A DNA stretch of 64,000 bases, taken from contig JAENZI010000002.1 of assembly GCA_016841365.1 (NCBI GenBank), positions 1-64,000 of the forward strand, read 5' to 3'. Position numbers and translations under genes: made by a program. The notes under the pieces were generated by a model. It worked only from the letters and a program-made list of their open reading frames with translations. It was not told the DNA's origin and ran no database searches. Positions within the stretch are counted from its first letter, which is position 1; every line of letters starts with the position of its first letter. Source of the stretch: Anaerolineaceae bacterium (GTDB lineage: Bacteria > Chloroflexota > Anaerolineae > Anaerolineales > Anaerolineaceae). Positions 7,906 through 22,599 of the stretch are shown piece by piece.

Positions 7906-10518
7906 TTACTCAGCGTCATTTTGCTGATTCTGGACCACTTCAAACTGCAGACCTGCTTCTCCCTGTGTGACCCTGACGGTATCGCCTTCTGTGATCTCAC
8001 CGCTGACAACCTTCAGCGCTAACGGGTCCTGCACTTCACGCTGGATGGTGCGCTTGAGCGGTCGCGCCCCAAAGTCCGGGTCGTAACCCTGGTCTGCCAG
8101 GTATCCCCGGGCGGATGGATCCACCTTCAGGGTCAGGTTGCGCTGCTGCATCAGCTTTGCCACCCGTTCAAGCTGGATGTCGACGATCTTGGTCAGATCT
8201 TCCCTGGTCAGCGGATGGAAAATGACGATCTCATCTACCCGGTTCAGAAATTCGGGGCGGAAGTGCGCCTGCAGCAGACGGTTGATCTGGTCGCGCGACA
8301 CCTCTTTGATTTGGGACTCGTTTTCGACCCTGCTCATCCATAGTTCACTGCCCAGGTTGCTGGTCATAATCACGACAGTATTGCGGAAATCAACTGTGCG
8401 TCCCTGTCCGTCCGTCAGGCGGCCGTCATCCAAGAGCTGCAGCAATGCATTGAATACCTCGGCATGCGCTTTTTCGATCTCATCGAACAGCACTACGCTG
8501 TAAGGGCGCCGACGGACGGCTTCTGTCAACTGGCCGCCTTCCTCGAAGCCCATATAGCCGGGCGGAGCACCAAACAGCCTGCTGATGGTGTGTTTTTCCT
8601 GGTATTCGCTCATGTCAATCCGCACCATGGCGTCCTCATCGTTGAACAGAAATGCCGCGAGGGCGCGTGCCAGCTCGGTCTTGCCCACGCCTGTTGGGCC
8701 GAGAAAGATGAAGGACCCAATCGGGCGGTTGAGGTCTTGCAGGCCAGCCCGGGCACGGCGCACTGCATTTGAGACTACGTCCACCGCTTCGTTCTGACCG
8801 ACAATCCGGCGGTGCAAACGTTCTTCCATGTGCATCAACTTTTGCATTTCACCTTCCAGCAAACGGGAGACCGGGATGCTAGTCCAGTTGGCAACGACCT
8901 CAGCGATTTCTTCGGCATCTACCTCTTCTTTGAGCAGAGCGGATTCGTCCTGCAATTCCTTCAGGTGCTTTTCTGCATTTACTAATTGCGCTTGAATTTC
9001 ATTTAACGTCCCATAACTCAGGCGGGCAGCTTTTTCAAGGTCGGCATGTCGCTCAGCCCGTTCAATCTCGATCTGGGTCTCTTCGATCTCTTCTTTAAGA
9101 GAACGGATTTTCTGGATTGCCTCTTTTTCAACCTGCCAGCGGGTCTGCAACTGGTTGGCCTGCTCGCGCAGGTCTGCCAGGTCTTTTTCGATGTTAGCCA
9201 AACGCTCTTTTGAGGATTTATCCTTTTCCTTTTGAAGGGCTTGGCGTTCAATTTCGAGCTGCATGATGGCACGGTCTACCTCATCCAACTGCTGCGGTTT
9301 GGAATCGATCTCTGTGCGCAGGCGGGCTGCCGCTTCGTCAATCAGGTCAATGGCTTTATCGGGCAGGTGCCGGTCTGCGATGTAACGGTGGGAGAGGGTC
9401 GCTGCGGCGATCACAGCCGGGTCAGTGATGTGGACGCCGTGGTGCACCTCGTAGCGCTGTTTCAGGCCGCGTAAGATGCTGATGGTATCTTCCACCGATG
9501 GTTCCTCGACGAATACGGGTTGGAAGCGGCGTTCAAGGGCGGCATCTTTTTCGACATGTTTGCGGTATTCATCCAATGTCGTCGCGCCGATCATATGCAG
9601 TTCGCCGCGTGCCAGCATCGGTTTGAGCATGTTGCCGGCATCAACCGCACCCTCTGCTGCGCCAGCGCCGACCACGGTGTGCATCTCGTCCACAAATAGA
9701 AGGATTTCACCCTCTGAGTCGGTGATTTCTTTTAATACCGCTTTGAGCCGTTCCTCAAATTCGCCGCGGAACTTAGCACCCGCAATCAATGAACCGATGT
9801 CCAGGGCGATAATTTTCTTGTTTTTAAGTCCATCGGGCACATCGCCATTCACAATCCGTTGCACCAGTCCTTCGACGATGGCTGTCTTTCCCACGCCGGG
9901 TTCGCCGATCAACGCGGGGTTGTTCTTGGTGCGCCGTGATAGGATCTGCACGATGCGGCGGATCTCTTGATCACGCCCAATCACGGGGTCGAGTTTGCCG
10001 GTGCGGGCTAGCGCTGTCAGGTCGCGCCCATACTTGGTCAATGCCTCATAGGTTGATTCCGGGTTCTTGCTGGTGCCCCGTTGGGTGCCACGCACCTCTT
10101 TAAGGGCTTTGAGGATAGCGTCTTTGGTTAGGCCAAAACCAGCCAGGCGTTTACCTTCAGCGCTTTCAGAAAGCCCCAGCAAAAGGTGTTCGGTGGAAAC
10201 ATATTCATCCGACATGCCCTTGGCATACCGCTCTGCAGCATCGACCACCTGTGAGGTTTGCTGGCTTAAACCAGGCTGACCGGTGTTGCCGCCGTAGACT
10301 TTAGGGCGGTTATCCAGGTCATTTTGAACATCCTCACGCAAAGCAACCGGGCTGCCAGCCACTTTAGTGACGATGGCAGGCACCACACCCTGCTCCTGGC
10401 GGAGCAGCGCCAGGAGGAGATGGGCAGGTTCAATCGCTTGATGGTTTAGTTCAGAAGCAAGCTGTTGTGCAGCGATCAACGCTTGCTGCGCTTTTTGTGT
10501 AAATTTATTTAAATCCAT
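7906..10518 (-). CDS. clpB: ATP-dependent disaggregase ClpB
   Basis: Hsp100 hexameric disaggregase that works with DnaK/DnaJ to rescue aggregated proteins. The ATG at 10518 gives 870 residues starting [11 protein letters not shown], as expected; a longer in-frame start (10584) adds a non-conserved tail. Order: Clp N-domain with two repeats (1-145), first AAA module with Walker A GEPGVGKT near 204, the ClpB-specific coiled-coil middle domain (about 400-525), second AAA module with GPTGVGKT near 605, and the C-terminal D2-small domain with GARPLKR. The coiled coil and lack of a ClpP-binding loop separate it from ClpA/ClpC. No CIRCE, HAIR or CtsR operator was recognised upstream. It is divergent from the FHA gene. 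Confidence 0.97.
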   Translation of the reverse strand: MDLNKFTQKAQQALIAAQQLASELNHQAIEPAHLLLALLRQEQGVVPAIVTKVAGSPVALREDVQNDLDNRPKVYGGNTGQPGLSQQTSQVVDAAERYAKGMSDEYVSTEHLLLGLSESAEGKRLAGFGLTKDAILKALKEVRGTQRGTSKNPESTYEALTKYGRDLTALARTGKLDPVIGRDQEIRRIVQILSRRTKNNPALIGEPGVGKTAIVEGLVQRIVNGDVPDGLKNKKIIALDIGSLIAGAKFRGEFEERLKAVLKEITDSEGEILLFVDEMHTVVGAGAAEGAVDAGNMLKPMLARGELHMIGATTLDEYRKHVEKDAALERRFQPVFVEEPSVEDTISILRGLKQRYEVHHGVHITDPAVIAAATLSHRYIADRHLPDKAIDLIDEAAARLRTEIDSKPQQLDEVDRAIMQLEIERQALQKEKDKSSKERLANIEKDLADLREQANQLQTRWQVEKEAIQKIRSLKEEIEETQIEIERAERHADLEKAARLSYGTLNEIQAQLVNAEKHLKELQDESALLKEEVDAEEIAEVVANWTSIPVSRLLEGEMQKLMHMEERLHRRIVGQNEAVDVVSNAVRRARAGLQDLNRPIGSFIFLGPTGVGKTELARALAAFLFNDEDAMVRIDMSEYQEKHTISRLFGAPPGYMGFEEGGQLTEAVRRRPYSVVLFDEIEKAHAEVFNALLQLLDDGRLTDGQGRTVDFRNTVVIMTSNLGSELWMSRVENESQIKEVSRDQINRLLQAHFRPEFLNRVDEIVIFHPLTREDLTKIVDIQLERVAKLMQQRNLTLKVDPSARGYLADQGYDPDFGARPLKRTIQREVQDPLALKVVSGEITEGDTVRVTQGEAGLQFEVVQNQQNDAE

Positions 10519-10709
10519 AATTAATTCATTCCATATTTTTGATACATAAACTTGCGGAATGATGTAATCAGACATCAACCGCACGCATTTTATAAACTTA
10601 TGATTGATAATAATTTTATTGAACGGGTATTTAAATTATGTTAAAAGCTTGTCAGATTTTTGCAAACACCCGAAATGTGAATAAATTGGTATGATTTACC
10701 CGATTGTGT

Positions 10710-10738
10710 TTGACAGCAATCATAAAAGTCATTAAACT
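10710..10738 (+). promoter_or_regulatory. Candidate sigma70-type promoter for the FHA gene
   Basis: A perfect TTGACA (10710-10715) is followed after 17 bases by TAAACT, a 4/6 match to the -10 consensus. It lies in the divergent clpB-FHA spacer and points at the FHA gene. Confidence 0.5.
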
Positions 10739-10802
10739 TAGAATAGAATATAAATCAAATAATACCGATGTGATTCAAGCATCTATTTCATAAGGAGGAT
10801 CG

Positions 10803-11459
10803 ATGGCTACTCCCCAATACCAATTAATTATGCGATCTGGCCCCAATCCGGGTAAGACCTTTTTGTTAGAAAAGGAAGAAAACCTGTTAGGCCGGGATTT
10901 GGCCAACGATATTGTGGTTAGTGAGCTTGAAGTTTCACGCCGCCATGTGCGCTTTATGATCAAAGATGATCGGGTGCTTGTGGAAGATCTTGGATCCACC
11001 AATGGCACTTTTTTAAATGGTGAACGGATCTCAACTGCACAGGAACTGCAGTCGGGCGATGCCATCACCCTTGGTGAGGAAATTGTCCTTGTCTTTCAAG
11101 AAGAAGAACTTGAAGAAGAGGAACCATATGTCGTCATGCAGGAACCTGAAACAGTGCAGCCAGCAGCGCCTGCACCTGAGACCTATCAACCCCAGCCTGA
11201 CCTTGCTGACTACCCCCAACCTCAGCCAGTCGCAGTTGTGGAAGAGCCTGAAGCCGAGCCCGAGCATATCCCTGATATTAGAGATCGGATTCAAAAAGAA
11301 GATAGAGGCAAGCGCGGCATGCCGACCTGGCTGCTCATATTGATTGTGGCAATTGTGGTGCTGGTGCTGGTGATTGCGGTCACACTGTGGTTCATGCCTG
11401 AATCCTGGTGGTGTGCGATCGACATCTTCAATCTGATCCCCGCCTGCCCGACCTTATAA
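10803..11459 (+). CDS. FHA-domain membrane protein
   Basis: A 218-residue protein with an N-terminal forkhead-associated domain that binds phosphothreonine peptides. All key positions are present: Gly30-Arg31, Ser45-x-x-His48, and the STNGTFLNG stretch at 65-73. A Glu/Pro/Gln-rich linker follows (about 98-165), then a basic patch (KEDRGKRG), one transmembrane helix (about 175-200) and a short tail ending CPTL with two Cys. Topology puts FHA in the cytoplasm. A Ser/Thr kinase partner would be expected elsewhere in the genome; none is in this window. AAGGAGG lies just upstream of the ATG. Monocistronic, closed by a terminator. Confidence 0.9.
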   Translation: MATPQYQLIMRSGPNPGKTFLLEKEENLLGRDLANDIVVSELEVSRRHVRFMIKDDRVLVEDLGSTNGTFLNGERISTAQELQSGDAITLGEEIVLVFQEEELEEEEPYVVMQEPETVQPAAPAPETYQPQPDLADYPQPQPVAVVEEPEAEPEHIPDIRDRIQKEDRGKRGMPTWLLILIVAIVVLVLVIAVTLWFMPESWWCAIDIFNLIPACPTL

Positions 11460-11479
11460 CGTTCAATTCTACGAAATCA

Positions 11480-11515
11480 CATCCCGAAGAGAATTTTCTT
11501 CGGGATGTTTGTTTT
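11480..11515 (+). terminator. Rho-independent terminator of the FHA gene
   Basis: CATCCCGAAGA and TCTTCGGGATG form an 11-bp stem followed by TTTGTTTT. Confidence 0.88.
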
Positions 11516-11590
11516 AACCTATAACGAATGAGAAGACCTAAATTGGCAAACAGGTTAATAAATTTTAGACCTTGCTCGTGTATGATTATG

Positions 11591-11640
11591 TCTGTGTATG
11601 CCTGTGTATGCCTGTGTATGCCAGTGTAAGTCTGTCTGTG
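11591..11640. repeat. Decamer tandem repeat upstream of secA
   Basis: Three near-exact head-to-tail copies of a 10-base unit (core CTGTGTATGC; 11592-11621) continue into two degenerate units (CAGTGTAAGT, CTGTCTGTG). The block lies about 40 bases before the secA -10 element. A 10-bp period is close to one DNA helical turn. Confidence 0.75.
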
Positions 11641-11675
11641 TCATTATTGCGGCGTGATTACGGGCTTGTAGCGTG

Positions 11676-11684
11676 TGCTATAAT
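11676..11684 (+). promoter_or_regulatory. Extended -10 promoter of secA
   Basis: TGCTATAAT is a perfect extended -10 element. The expected -35 position carries no good hexamer, consistent with extended -10 promoters. The secA ATG lies 49 bases downstream. Confidence 0.65.
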
Positions 11685-11733
11685 GACAATCTATCATCAA
11701 AAAGTGAAAAAGCCCTGATTAGGTTGAAAATTT

Positions 11734-14700
11734 ATGTTTAAGAAAATTGCACAGCTTTTTGGGGGTGATCCCCATCAGCGAAAAGTTGATACGCTCAAAG
11801 AAATTGTCGATCAAATCAATGCCTTAGAACCAGAATATGAAGCATTGAGTGATGATGCGTTAGCGTCAAAAACCAAAGAATTTAAACAGAGGTTGGCTGC
11901 CGGCGAGACGTTGGACGATTTGCTGGTGGAAGCTTTTGCGACCGTCAGAGAAGCCAGCAAGCGCACCCTGGGTCAGCGCCACTATGACGTTCAGATGATC
12001 ACAGGTATCACACTCCACCGCGGCGAGATTGCCGAAATGAAAACCGGTGAGGGTAAGACCCTGGCTGCGACACTACCGCTGTATTTGAACGCGTTAGCCG
12101 GCAAGGGCGCCCATCTTGTGACCGTCAATGACTACTTGGCGCGCCGTGATGGACGCTGGATGGGCACCATTTACCAATTCTTGGGTTTATCGGTTGGCAT
12201 TTTGCAGATGGCATCCAGAACTGAACATGGGCGGATGGCCTTTATCTATGACCCAACCCAGCGCTCACCGATTGAAGAGCAGGATCAACTGCGCATGGTG
12301 GAGCGGAAGTATGCTTACCAGGCGGATATCACTTACGGCACCAATAACGAGTTTGGCTTTGATTACCTGCGTGATAACCTGGCCAAGAGCAAAGAGGATA
12401 AGGTTCAGCGCGGGCATTATTATGCTATTATCGACGAGGTCGACAACATCCTGATCGATGAGGCACGCACCCCGCTGATCATCTCAGGGCCATCGCATGA
12501 AGATTCGGAATGGTACATTCGCACTGCCCAGGTGGTTAAACAACTTGTGCCGGAGGATTATGAGGTCAGCGAGAAGGACCGCACGGTCACCCTTTCAGAA
12601 ATCGGCCTGGCGCATGTTGAAGAATTGCTGGATACCCCGCTGCGCGACCCGGAGCGGCCAGAAGACATCACACCTGAGCAAGCCCGGTTGCTGGGTTTCC
12701 TTGAACAGGCACTCCGGGCGGAATTCTTATTCCACCGCAACAAGGATTACATCTTGCAGAACGGCGAAGTGGTGATCGTGGATGAGTTCACAGGGCGATT
12801 GATGCCCGGGCGCCGCTGGTCAGATGGCTTGCACCAGGCGGTTGAAGCAAAAGAAGGCGTAAAGATCCAGGCAGAGAATGTGACTTATGCCACCATCACC
12901 ATTCAGAACTACTTCCGTATGTATGAAAAACTGGCGGGGATGACGGGGACAGCGTTGACAGAGGCAGAGGAATTCTACAAAATTTACAGCCTGGACGTTC
13001 TACCGATCCCGACGCACCTGGCTTATCGGGCGATGAAAGATGAGCCCGATCTGATCGAAGATAATGCGCGGGACGAGCTTGGGTATAAATACACCTATTA
13101 TTACGTTCCGGAGGATGAGCGTAAGCGCCCGATATTCTGGAATCGAAAAGATTACCCGGATATCGTTTACCGTTCGAAGGAAGCAAAATTACGTGCAATC
13201 GTCAAAGAAATTATCTATTTTCATGTGATCGGGCGTCCGCAATTGGTGGGCACGACCTCTGTTGAAAATTCAGAATTTTTATCTGAGCGGTTGAATGCCT
13301 CGAATGTGCGGCGGTTGTTTGAGGTGTTCTTGATCCGCCAGGCTTACATTCAACATCACGGGCTCAAAGAGCAGGATGTGATGTCTGCACCGGAACTAGA
13401 TCAGCTTTATCAACCGCTCGATCAATTACGCAGTGTGGAATTAAGGCGGTTCGGGCGGGAGTATGGGCTTAAGACGCTCAGCCCGTTGGATGAAGAGAAC
13501 CAATCCACCCTGCTTGATGTGTTCAATTTAGGGACGGAACACTGGGAGCGGCTTGAGTCGGTGATCAAAGCCGGCGTGCCGCACCAGGTGTTGAATGCCC
13601 GCAAGCACACTGAAGAATCAAAGATCATTGCGGATGCCGGTGCCTTTGGTGCTGTTACGATTGCTACCAATATGGCTGGACGTGGTGTGGATATCAAGCT
13701 GGGCGGGGAACTGACCGAAGAGCGATTGACCAGGATCAATCACCTGCTGGCGGAACTAGGTGAAGAGGATCCCTTCAATATGCGCATGCAAGACCGCCTG
13801 CGGATACTTGAAGGCTTGCCCGAGGACGCTTATGGTGATTACGCAGAAGATGTGCAGGCTTTCCTTAACTATATGGCAGAGATGAAACGCGTCAGGGAAT
13901 TGGGAGGACTGCATGTGATCGGTTCGGAGCGCCATGAGGCGCGTCGGATTGATAACCAGTTGCGCGGCCGTGCTGCGCGCCAGGGGGACCCGGGGTCATC
14001 TCGCTTCTTTTTATCACTTGAAGATGATTTAATGCGCCTGTTCGGGGGCAACCAGGTAGAGGGATTGCTCTCACGGCTGAATATTGATGAAGGAGTTCCG
14101 ATCGAAAGCGGCATCATTGGCCGGCTGGTGGAATCCTCCCAAACCCGTGTGGAAGGTGCCAACTTTGACGTGCGCAAGCATCTTCTGGAATACGATGATG
14201 TGCTCAATTCACAACGTGAGCGCATCTATGAACAGCGCGACCGGATTTTTGATAAAGAAGATCTGCGGGACGATGTGACCGACATGCTGCGGATGGAAGT
14301 CGGACGCCGGATTGAAGAGGGCATGCAGGAAGAAGAAGGACCCTGGAAGCTACTGGCCTACCTTGAGGACACCCAACCCTCCATGGATTTTGGCGAGATT
14401 ACCCATCCCTCCTATTCTCTGAAATTAATGATGGATCGGATTGGATCGCCGAATAACGGAGAGGAACTCAGAACGGCGTTAATGACCATAGCCTCAGAAG
14501 CACTTGAAAATTGGCACGATCACCTGCGAAACTGGGCAAGTCAATTGATCCAGCAATCAGAGATGCATTTTGAATCACAATTTGCAGAACGCGCAGACCT
14601 GTTGGATACCTACGTGGAAGGCCTGGCGTACGGAGAAAACGCAGGCGCAAGGAATGTCAGCAATGAGCTTTCAGAGATGCTGCATGTGCCCTTGCGTTTG

Positions 14701-15744
14701 TCGGATGACGTGATCGAGGGATTAGGGCAGGCAGAACGGGACTCAATTGCTGAAGTGCGCTCCCAGGTGCGGACGACATTGCTTCAAATCGTTGTACGCC
14801 GATTGATCCTGACCTTCGAGCGCCGTTTTACTGACAATTGGAACTTAAAAGCCTCGGATCTGGCAAACCAGGAATGGGGAGAGATCCAATCCTTATTGAT
14901 GGACCGGGTGGATGACACACTGCAGCGGCGGGTGGATTTGCTGCTGGGTGAAAACGGTGAAATTGCGCGGGATCTGGACGCCCAGAGTGACCTGATGGCT
15001 GCTGCCCTGGAAGACCAGAGCGAAATAATGCGCCTATTGGGGATGTTGACTCAGGGGAAGGTGATTACATTTGATGAGCGCACCCACCTCCGGAAGATGA
15101 AAGCCACACTGCGTTTAACCTACATCTTCCTGGCTGCCCGCCAGCTTGAAGGCGAACCGCTTGAAGAAATTCAAGGGGATATTCTCAGCCATCTTGAAGC
15201 AGCGCAGGATAAGCTTGCCCTGGTGTGGGGCGGGGCTGAACTCGACCGTCTGCACAAAGCCGGGCGGACGTTGTCGAACCTGACCGAAAGCTGGAAAACC
15301 AAAATTATCAATGAAATCGGGGCGGATGCCTTTGATCAGATCAGTCAAAAGCCGCTGGATCAACTTCAGCCGGAAATAGAAGACACGGTGATAGCACTGC
15401 TTGGCAGGGCGGCTCAAAATCGGCTTTATCGTCAGCTCTTGCTCTCAAAGATTTCTGAGCTGTGGGTTGAGTATCTCACACGGGTGGAAGCATTGCGCGT
15501 CTCTGTGCGTATGGAGGCGTATGGCCAGAAGGATCCTTTGGTGGCGTATAAAGGGCAGGCAAGCGAGATGTTCTCTGAACTGCTGTCTGATATCCGGGCA
15601 GGCGTGATCGCCCAAATGTTTCGCGCCAGGCTGGTCAGCGGCGAGGAGCTGAAGAAGATGCAGGCATCATCACAGCAATCAAACAATGGATCCTCAACCG
15701 GATCGCAGCCACAACCGAAAAAGAAGAGCCGTAAGCGGCACTAA
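11734..15744 (+). CDS. secA: Preprotein translocase ATPase SecA, enlarged form
   Basis: Motor of the Sec pathway: binds preproteins and drives them through SecYEG. At 1336 residues it is about 400 longer than E. coli SecA (901). Walker A MKTGEGKT is at 102-109, the DEVD Walker B near 233, and motif VI region ([15 protein letters not shown], then [13 protein letters not shown]) is intact, so the ATPase should work. Extra sequence appears after the first TIGR-like block (about residues 155-190), as a roughly 90-100-residue insert at about 520-615 in the second helicase domain, and as a greatly lengthened helical scaffold/C-terminal region after residue 816. The usual C-terminal CxCxSGxxxxxCC/H zinc site is absent; the protein ends in a basic KKKSRKRH tail. 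Open end to end without frameshift. Confidence 0.95.
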   Translation: MFKKIAQLFGGDPHQRKVDTLKEIVDQINALEPEYEALSDDALASKTKEFKQRLAAGETLDDLLVEAFATVREASKRTLGQRHYDVQMITGITLHRGEIAEMKTGEGKTLAATLPLYLNALAGKGAHLVTVNDYLARRDGRWMGTIYQFLGLSVGILQMASRTEHGRMAFIYDPTQRSPIEEQDQLRMVERKYAYQADITYGTNNEFGFDYLRDNLAKSKEDKVQRGHYYAIIDEVDNILIDEARTPLIISGPSHEDSEWYIRTAQVVKQLVPEDYEVSEKDRTVTLSEIGLAHVEELLDTPLRDPERPEDITPEQARLLGFLEQALRAEFLFHRNKDYILQNGEVVIVDEFTGRLMPGRRWSDGLHQAVEAKEGVKIQAENVTYATITIQNYFRMYEKLAGMTGTALTEAEEFYKIYSLDVLPIPTHLAYRAMKDEPDLIEDNARDELGYKYTYYYVPEDERKRPIFWNRKDYPDIVYRSKEAKLRAIVKEIIYFHVIGRPQLVGTTSVENSEFLSERLNASNVRRLFEVFLIRQAYIQHHGLKEQDVMSAPELDQLYQPLDQLRSVELRRFGREYGLKTLSPLDEENQSTLLDVFNLGTEHWERLESVIKAGVPHQVLNARKHTEESKIIADAGAFGAVTIATNMAGRGVDIKLGGELTEERLTRINHLLAELGEEDPFNMRMQDRLRILEGLPEDAYGDYAEDVQAFLNYMAEMKRVRELGGLHVIGSERHEARRIDNQLRGRAARQGDPGSSRFFLSLEDDLMRLFGGNQVEGLLSRLNIDEGVPIESGIIGRLVESSQTRVEGANFDVRKHLLEYDDVLNSQRERIYEQRDRIFDKEDLRDDVTDMLRMEVGRRIEEGMQEEEGPWKLLAYLEDTQPSMDFGEITHPSYSLKLMMDRIGSPNNGEELRTALMTIASEALENWHDHLRNWASQLIQQSEMHFESQFAERADLLDTYVEGLAYGENAGARNVSNELSEMLHVPLRLSDDVIEGLGQAERDSIAEVRSQVRTTLLQIVVRRLILTFERRFTDNWNLKASDLANQEWGEIQSLLMDRVDDTLQRRVDLLLGENGEIARDLDAQSDLMAAALEDQSEIMRLLGMLTQGKVITFDERTHLRKMKATLRLTYIFLAARQLEGEPLEEIQGDILSHLEAAQDKLALVWGGAELDRLHKAGRTLSNLTESWKTKIINEIGADAFDQISQKPLDQLQPEIEDTVIALLGRAAQNRLYRQLLLSKISELWVEYLTRVEALRVSVRMEAYGQKDPLVAYKGQASEMFSELLSDIRAGVIAQMFRARLVSGEELKKMQASSQQSNNGSSTGSQPQPKKKSRKRH

Positions 15745-15768
15745 TTTAAAGAACAAAAACGAGGTGAT

Positions 15769-16566
15769 ATGCACATTCTGGTAACCAATGATGACGGCGT
15801 ACACGCACCAGGCCTTCTGGCGCTGGCGCAGGCTGTAAAAAAGATTGCGGACAAGGTGACCATTTTGGCACCGGATCACAACTGGTCAGCTTCAGGCCAC
15901 GTGAAAACACTGCATCGCCCTTTGCGGGTTGAAAAGACGCTGCTGGAAGATGGCACATCCGCCTGGGCTTCTGATGGTGCGCCTTCGGATTGTGTCGCGC
16001 TGGCACAATTGGGTTTCATCCCTGAAAAAATTGACCTGGTGGTCTCTGGGATCAATCCCAACGCGAATATTGGCCACGATGTGACCTATTCCGGCACGGT
16101 GACGGCAGCCATGGAGGCAGCAATTTGGGGAATCCCAGGTGTTGCTGTTTCACTGGACAGACCTGAAGACCACACCGGCTTGATTGATTATGGGCCTGCG
16201 GCTGAAGCTGCGCGCAGGGTCATCAACTGGTTGTGGCAGCAGGACGGCCTGCCGGAGGACATGGTATTGAATGTGAATGTGCCTTATGGACCGCTGGAGG
16301 AGATGAAGGGCTTTCGCATCACCCGCCAGGGCTTGCGCATTTACCGGGATGAATTGGTGCGGCGGCTAGACCCGCGCGGCAAACCGTATTATTGGATTGG
16401 GGGCGATACCCCGATAGGCGTAGAGGAACCCGGTACGGATTATGGTGCGCTTCTTTCTGGATTTGTTTCGATCACCCCGCTGCAGCTTGACCTGACCAGC
16501 CATGGGATGAAGCATTGGTTGGAAACCCGGGATTTTGAAGGTGGATTTTCGGTCTCAGAAAATTAA
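15769..16566 (+). CDS. surE: 5'/3'-nucleotidase SurE
   Basis: A 265-residue metal-dependent phosphatase acting on nucleoside 5'- and 3'-monophosphates. The N-terminal ILVTNDDGVHAPGL carries the metal-binding Asp8-Asp9 pair, Ser/Asn positions near 38-42 follow, and VSGINPNANIGHDVTYSGTV (about 92-111) is the classic second motif. Length is as expected. GAGGTGAT precedes the ATG, and the gene begins only 24 bases after secA, so the two probably form one transcript. It ends just before the rRNA promoter region with no clear terminator of its own. Confidence 0.96.
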   Translation: MHILVTNDDGVHAPGLLALAQAVKKIADKVTILAPDHNWSASGHVKTLHRPLRVEKTLLEDGTSAWASDGAPSDCVALAQLGFIPEKIDLVVSGINPNANIGHDVTYSGTVTAAMEAAIWGIPGVAVSLDRPEDHTGLIDYGPAAEAARRVINWLWQQDGLPEDMVLNVNVPYGPLEEMKGFRITRQGLRIYRDELVRRLDPRGKPYYWIGGDTPIGVEEPGTDYGALLSGFVSITPLQLDLTSHGMKHWLETRDFEGGFSVSEN

Positions 16567-16600
16567 AGCCATTCTTTAAGGTTAAAAACCCTGATTTGGC

Positions 16601-16628
16601 TTGACAAGCAATTAGGAGTAGGTATAAT
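16601..16628 (+). promoter_or_regulatory. rrn promoter P1
   Basis: Perfect TTGACA (16601-16606) and perfect TATAAT (16623-16628) separated by 16 bases, with AT-rich sequence upstream that could act as an UP element. Confidence 0.85.
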
Positions 16629-16765
16629 CCTTCTTCGTGCTTAGCGCACAGATCTTGCTCGAACTTGAGCGGATCCATAATAAAGAAATATCGACCAGCG
16701 TCTTGCAGATCAACAAGCCAAAGCGCATTGAAGAAAACAACGCAAAAATGACTTTGGGAAATCTC

Positions 16766-16794
16766 TTGACTACCACCAGGTAATGTAGTAATAT
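16766..16794 (+). promoter_or_regulatory. rrn promoter P2
   Basis: TTGACT (16766-16771) and TAATAT (16789-16794) with 17-base spacing. Confidence 0.7.
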
Positions 16795-16838
16795 TATTTT
16801 CCCCTCAAGTGGGGAACGGTCTTGCCTGGAAACAAGCA

Positions 16839-16856
16839 GATCTTTGAAAATTGAAG
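16839..16856 (+). promoter_or_regulatory. boxA-like antitermination element
   Basis: GATCTTTGAAAATTGAAG closely resembles the boxA region of Gram-positive rrn leaders (TCTTTGAAAA core), the NusB/NusE recruitment site. It lies downstream of P1 and P2 but upstream of P3. Confidence 0.55.
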
Positions 16857-16970
16857 ACGTGAAGCGTGAGCACAAAATTCAGCTCGTTACAGCAACATAA
16901 CGACTTGAGGCGGCCGGTGTTGGCGAGATAGCATCGGCGCTTTTGTCTGGAGTGAAAAGCGCGAAAGCGC

Positions 16971-16999
16971 TTGACATCGCTTGTGAAAATGAGTAGAAT
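16971..16999 (+). promoter_or_regulatory. rrn promoter P3
   Basis: Perfect TTGACA (16971-16976) and TAGAAT (16994-16999), 17 bases apart, about 145 bases before mature 16S. Confidence 0.75.
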
Positions 17000-17024
17000 C
17001 ATGCTCTCGCTTTGAGAGATAGAA

Positions 17025-17050
17025 CCTTAACAACTGAAGAGTGATAGGAA
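17025..17050 (+). repeat. 5' arm of the 16S pre-rRNA processing stem
   Basis: This 26-base segment is complementary to 18760-18785 with one mismatch and two G-U pairs. Together the arms enclose 16S and form the double-stranded substrate expected for RNase III. Confidence 0.85.
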
Positions 17051-17143
17051 GATGACAAACCTCGTCAATGAATAAAAAAGATCGAATCAGATCTAACTAT
17101 TTCCGCTAAACAAAAGAACGAAACACCTTTTTAGGTGATATTT

Positions 17144-18658
<1,515 letters not shown>

Positions 18659-18759
18659 CTATGGAGAACATACGGACATGCCTAAGGGTGTGGACGTCAC
18701 TCCAAACCAAAGGTGCCTTTCCAGCGGTGGAAGGCATGCATTGAACGAAGGTGGAAGTT

Positions 18760-18785
18760 TTCCTGTCACTCTTCAGCTGTTGAGG
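18760..18785 (+). repeat. 3' arm of the 16S pre-rRNA processing stem
   Basis: Partner of 17025-17050. It lies 100 bases after the 16S end and just before tRNA-Ile. A separate TGCCTTTCCA/TGGAAGGCA hairpin occupies 18714-18736. Confidence 0.85.
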
Positions 18786-18800
18786 CTGAATATTTCTCTC

Positions 18801-18874
18801 GGGCTATTAGCTCAGCTGGTTAGAGCGCGCCTCTGATAAGGGCGAGGTCTCTGGTTCGAGTCCAGAATGGCCCA
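18801..18874 (+). tRNA. tRNA-Ile (GAT)
   Basis: A 74-base cloverleaf in the 16S-23S spacer. Acceptor GGGCTAT pairs with ATGGCCC (one G-U), the anticodon stem CGCCT/GGGCG holds loop CTGATAA with anticodon GAT, and the T arm CTGG-TTCGAGT-CCAG is canonical. The discriminator base is A; the 3' CCA is not encoded. Confidence 0.97.
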
Positions 18875-18904
18875 CTGTGCCCGGCAAGAAGGGTGCACCC
18901 TACT

Positions 18905-18977
18905 GGGGATGTAGCTTAGTTGGGAGAGCGCCGCCTTTGCAAGGCGGAGGTCGTGGGTTCGAGTCCCATCATCTCCA
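18905..18977 (+). tRNA. tRNA-Ala (TGC)
   Basis: A 73-base cloverleaf, 30 bases after tRNA-Ile. Acceptor GGGGATG/CATCTCC, anticodon stem CCGCC/GGCGG with loop TTTGCAA (anticodon TGC), T arm GTGGG-TTCGAGT-CCCAT. Discriminator A; CCA is not encoded. The Ile-Ala pair is the standard bacterial rrn spacer content. Confidence 0.97.
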
Positions 18978-19119
18978 TATGCTGGGCTTGAGGACCCAGA
19001 GCAAGACACTTCGTGTCGGTTGACATGAGATGGTTGCGGTTGAAAGCAACAAAGTTTGACCTCAACCATCGCCGGTCAACCGGCGTGTTGGCTAAAAAGC
19101 CAACCAGTACATTACCAAT

Positions 19120-19135
19120 TGAATAGTAAATGACA
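19120..19135 (+). repeat. 5' arm of the 23S pre-rRNA processing stem
   Basis: TGAATAGTAAATGACA is complementary to 22239-22254 (11 continuous pairs plus a weaker end). A GTTGGCT-AAAA-AGCCAAC hairpin at 19088-19105 precedes it. Confidence 0.65.
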
Positions 19136-19235
19136 TCAAATTGTAGGCCGAAATCTAATTTAGATTTCAATTATTAATAGCAAGTGTATGCAAGAATATA
19201 AGATGCAGAAAAAGCATCGATTTCTCCGCATCACG

Positions 19236-22199
<2,964 letters not shown>

Positions 22200-22238
22200 T
22201 GATGTGGAGAACTCGTTGCTTTTTCGCTTCAATTTCGG

Positions 22239-22254
22239 TGTTGTTTACTATTCA
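22239..22254 (+). repeat. 3' arm of the 23S pre-rRNA processing stem
   Basis: TGTTGTTTACTATTCA pairs with 19120-19135 across the 23S gene. Confidence 0.65.
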
Positions 22255-22292
22255 TAGGTAGGTATCTTTAACAATTTATTTTTTGGAAAGAC

Positions 22293-22416
22293 GTCCTTTG
22301 GTGATTTGAGCGGCAAGGGTACACCCGGTAACATCCCGAACCCGGTCGTTAAGCTTGCCAGCGCTGATGGTACTTGGGGGGCAGCCCCCTGGGAGAGTAA
22401 GTCATTGCCAAAGGAC
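22293..22416 (+). rRNA. rrf: 5S ribosomal RNA
   Basis: GTCCTTTGGTG at the 5' end pairs with the 3' CCAAAGGAC to form helix I; the internal ACATCCCGAACCCGG and TGGTACTTGG segments are typical 5S. The T run directly after helix I (22415-22421) probably lets the gene's own stem serve as operon terminator. Confidence 0.93.
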
Positions 22417-22471
22417 TTTTTCATTTTAAATAGACATGTGCGCTGGTCGCTGCCGGATTTTCATCGAACAC

Positions 22472-22501
22472 ACTACAATATTTGGATTTATCAAGTATAA
22501 T
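22472..22501 (+). promoter_or_regulatory. Promoter for rpsU-infA
   Basis: A perfect TATAAT (22496-22501) with a weak ACTACA -35 element 18 bases upstream. The transcript would carry a roughly 120-base structured leader before rpsU. Confidence 0.55.
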
Positions 22502-22599
22502 ATCTACCGGTGCGCCAACAAGAGATTTTAGCGCGCACATATGCGTGAAACCGGGATGTAAAGAATCTTCTGAGCAACAAATTTCCCGGGTTTCATAGA

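Larger units (their letters stand above)
16567..17143 (+). other. rRNA operon promoter and leader region (no gene)
   Basis: This 577-base spacer between surE and 16S holds three promoter candidates, a boxA-like sequence, and the 5' arm of the 16S processing stem, each listed separately. A CCCC-TCAAGT-GGGG hairpin at 16801-16814 lies at the predicted start of the P2 transcript. No protein gene is seen here. Confidence 0.8.

Noticed and set aside
10519-10802. CIRCE, HAIR or CtsR heat-shock operator before clpB
   Set aside because: No TTAGCACTC/GAGTGCTAA, CTTGAGT or GGTCAAA repeats were seen in the clpB upstream region.
18812-19069. Antisense open frame encoding a GTRTHDLRLAKAALSQLSY-type peptide
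   Set aside because: This is the familiar spurious frame opposite tRNA-Ala/tRNA-Ile genes, seen across bacteria; the tRNAs explain it.
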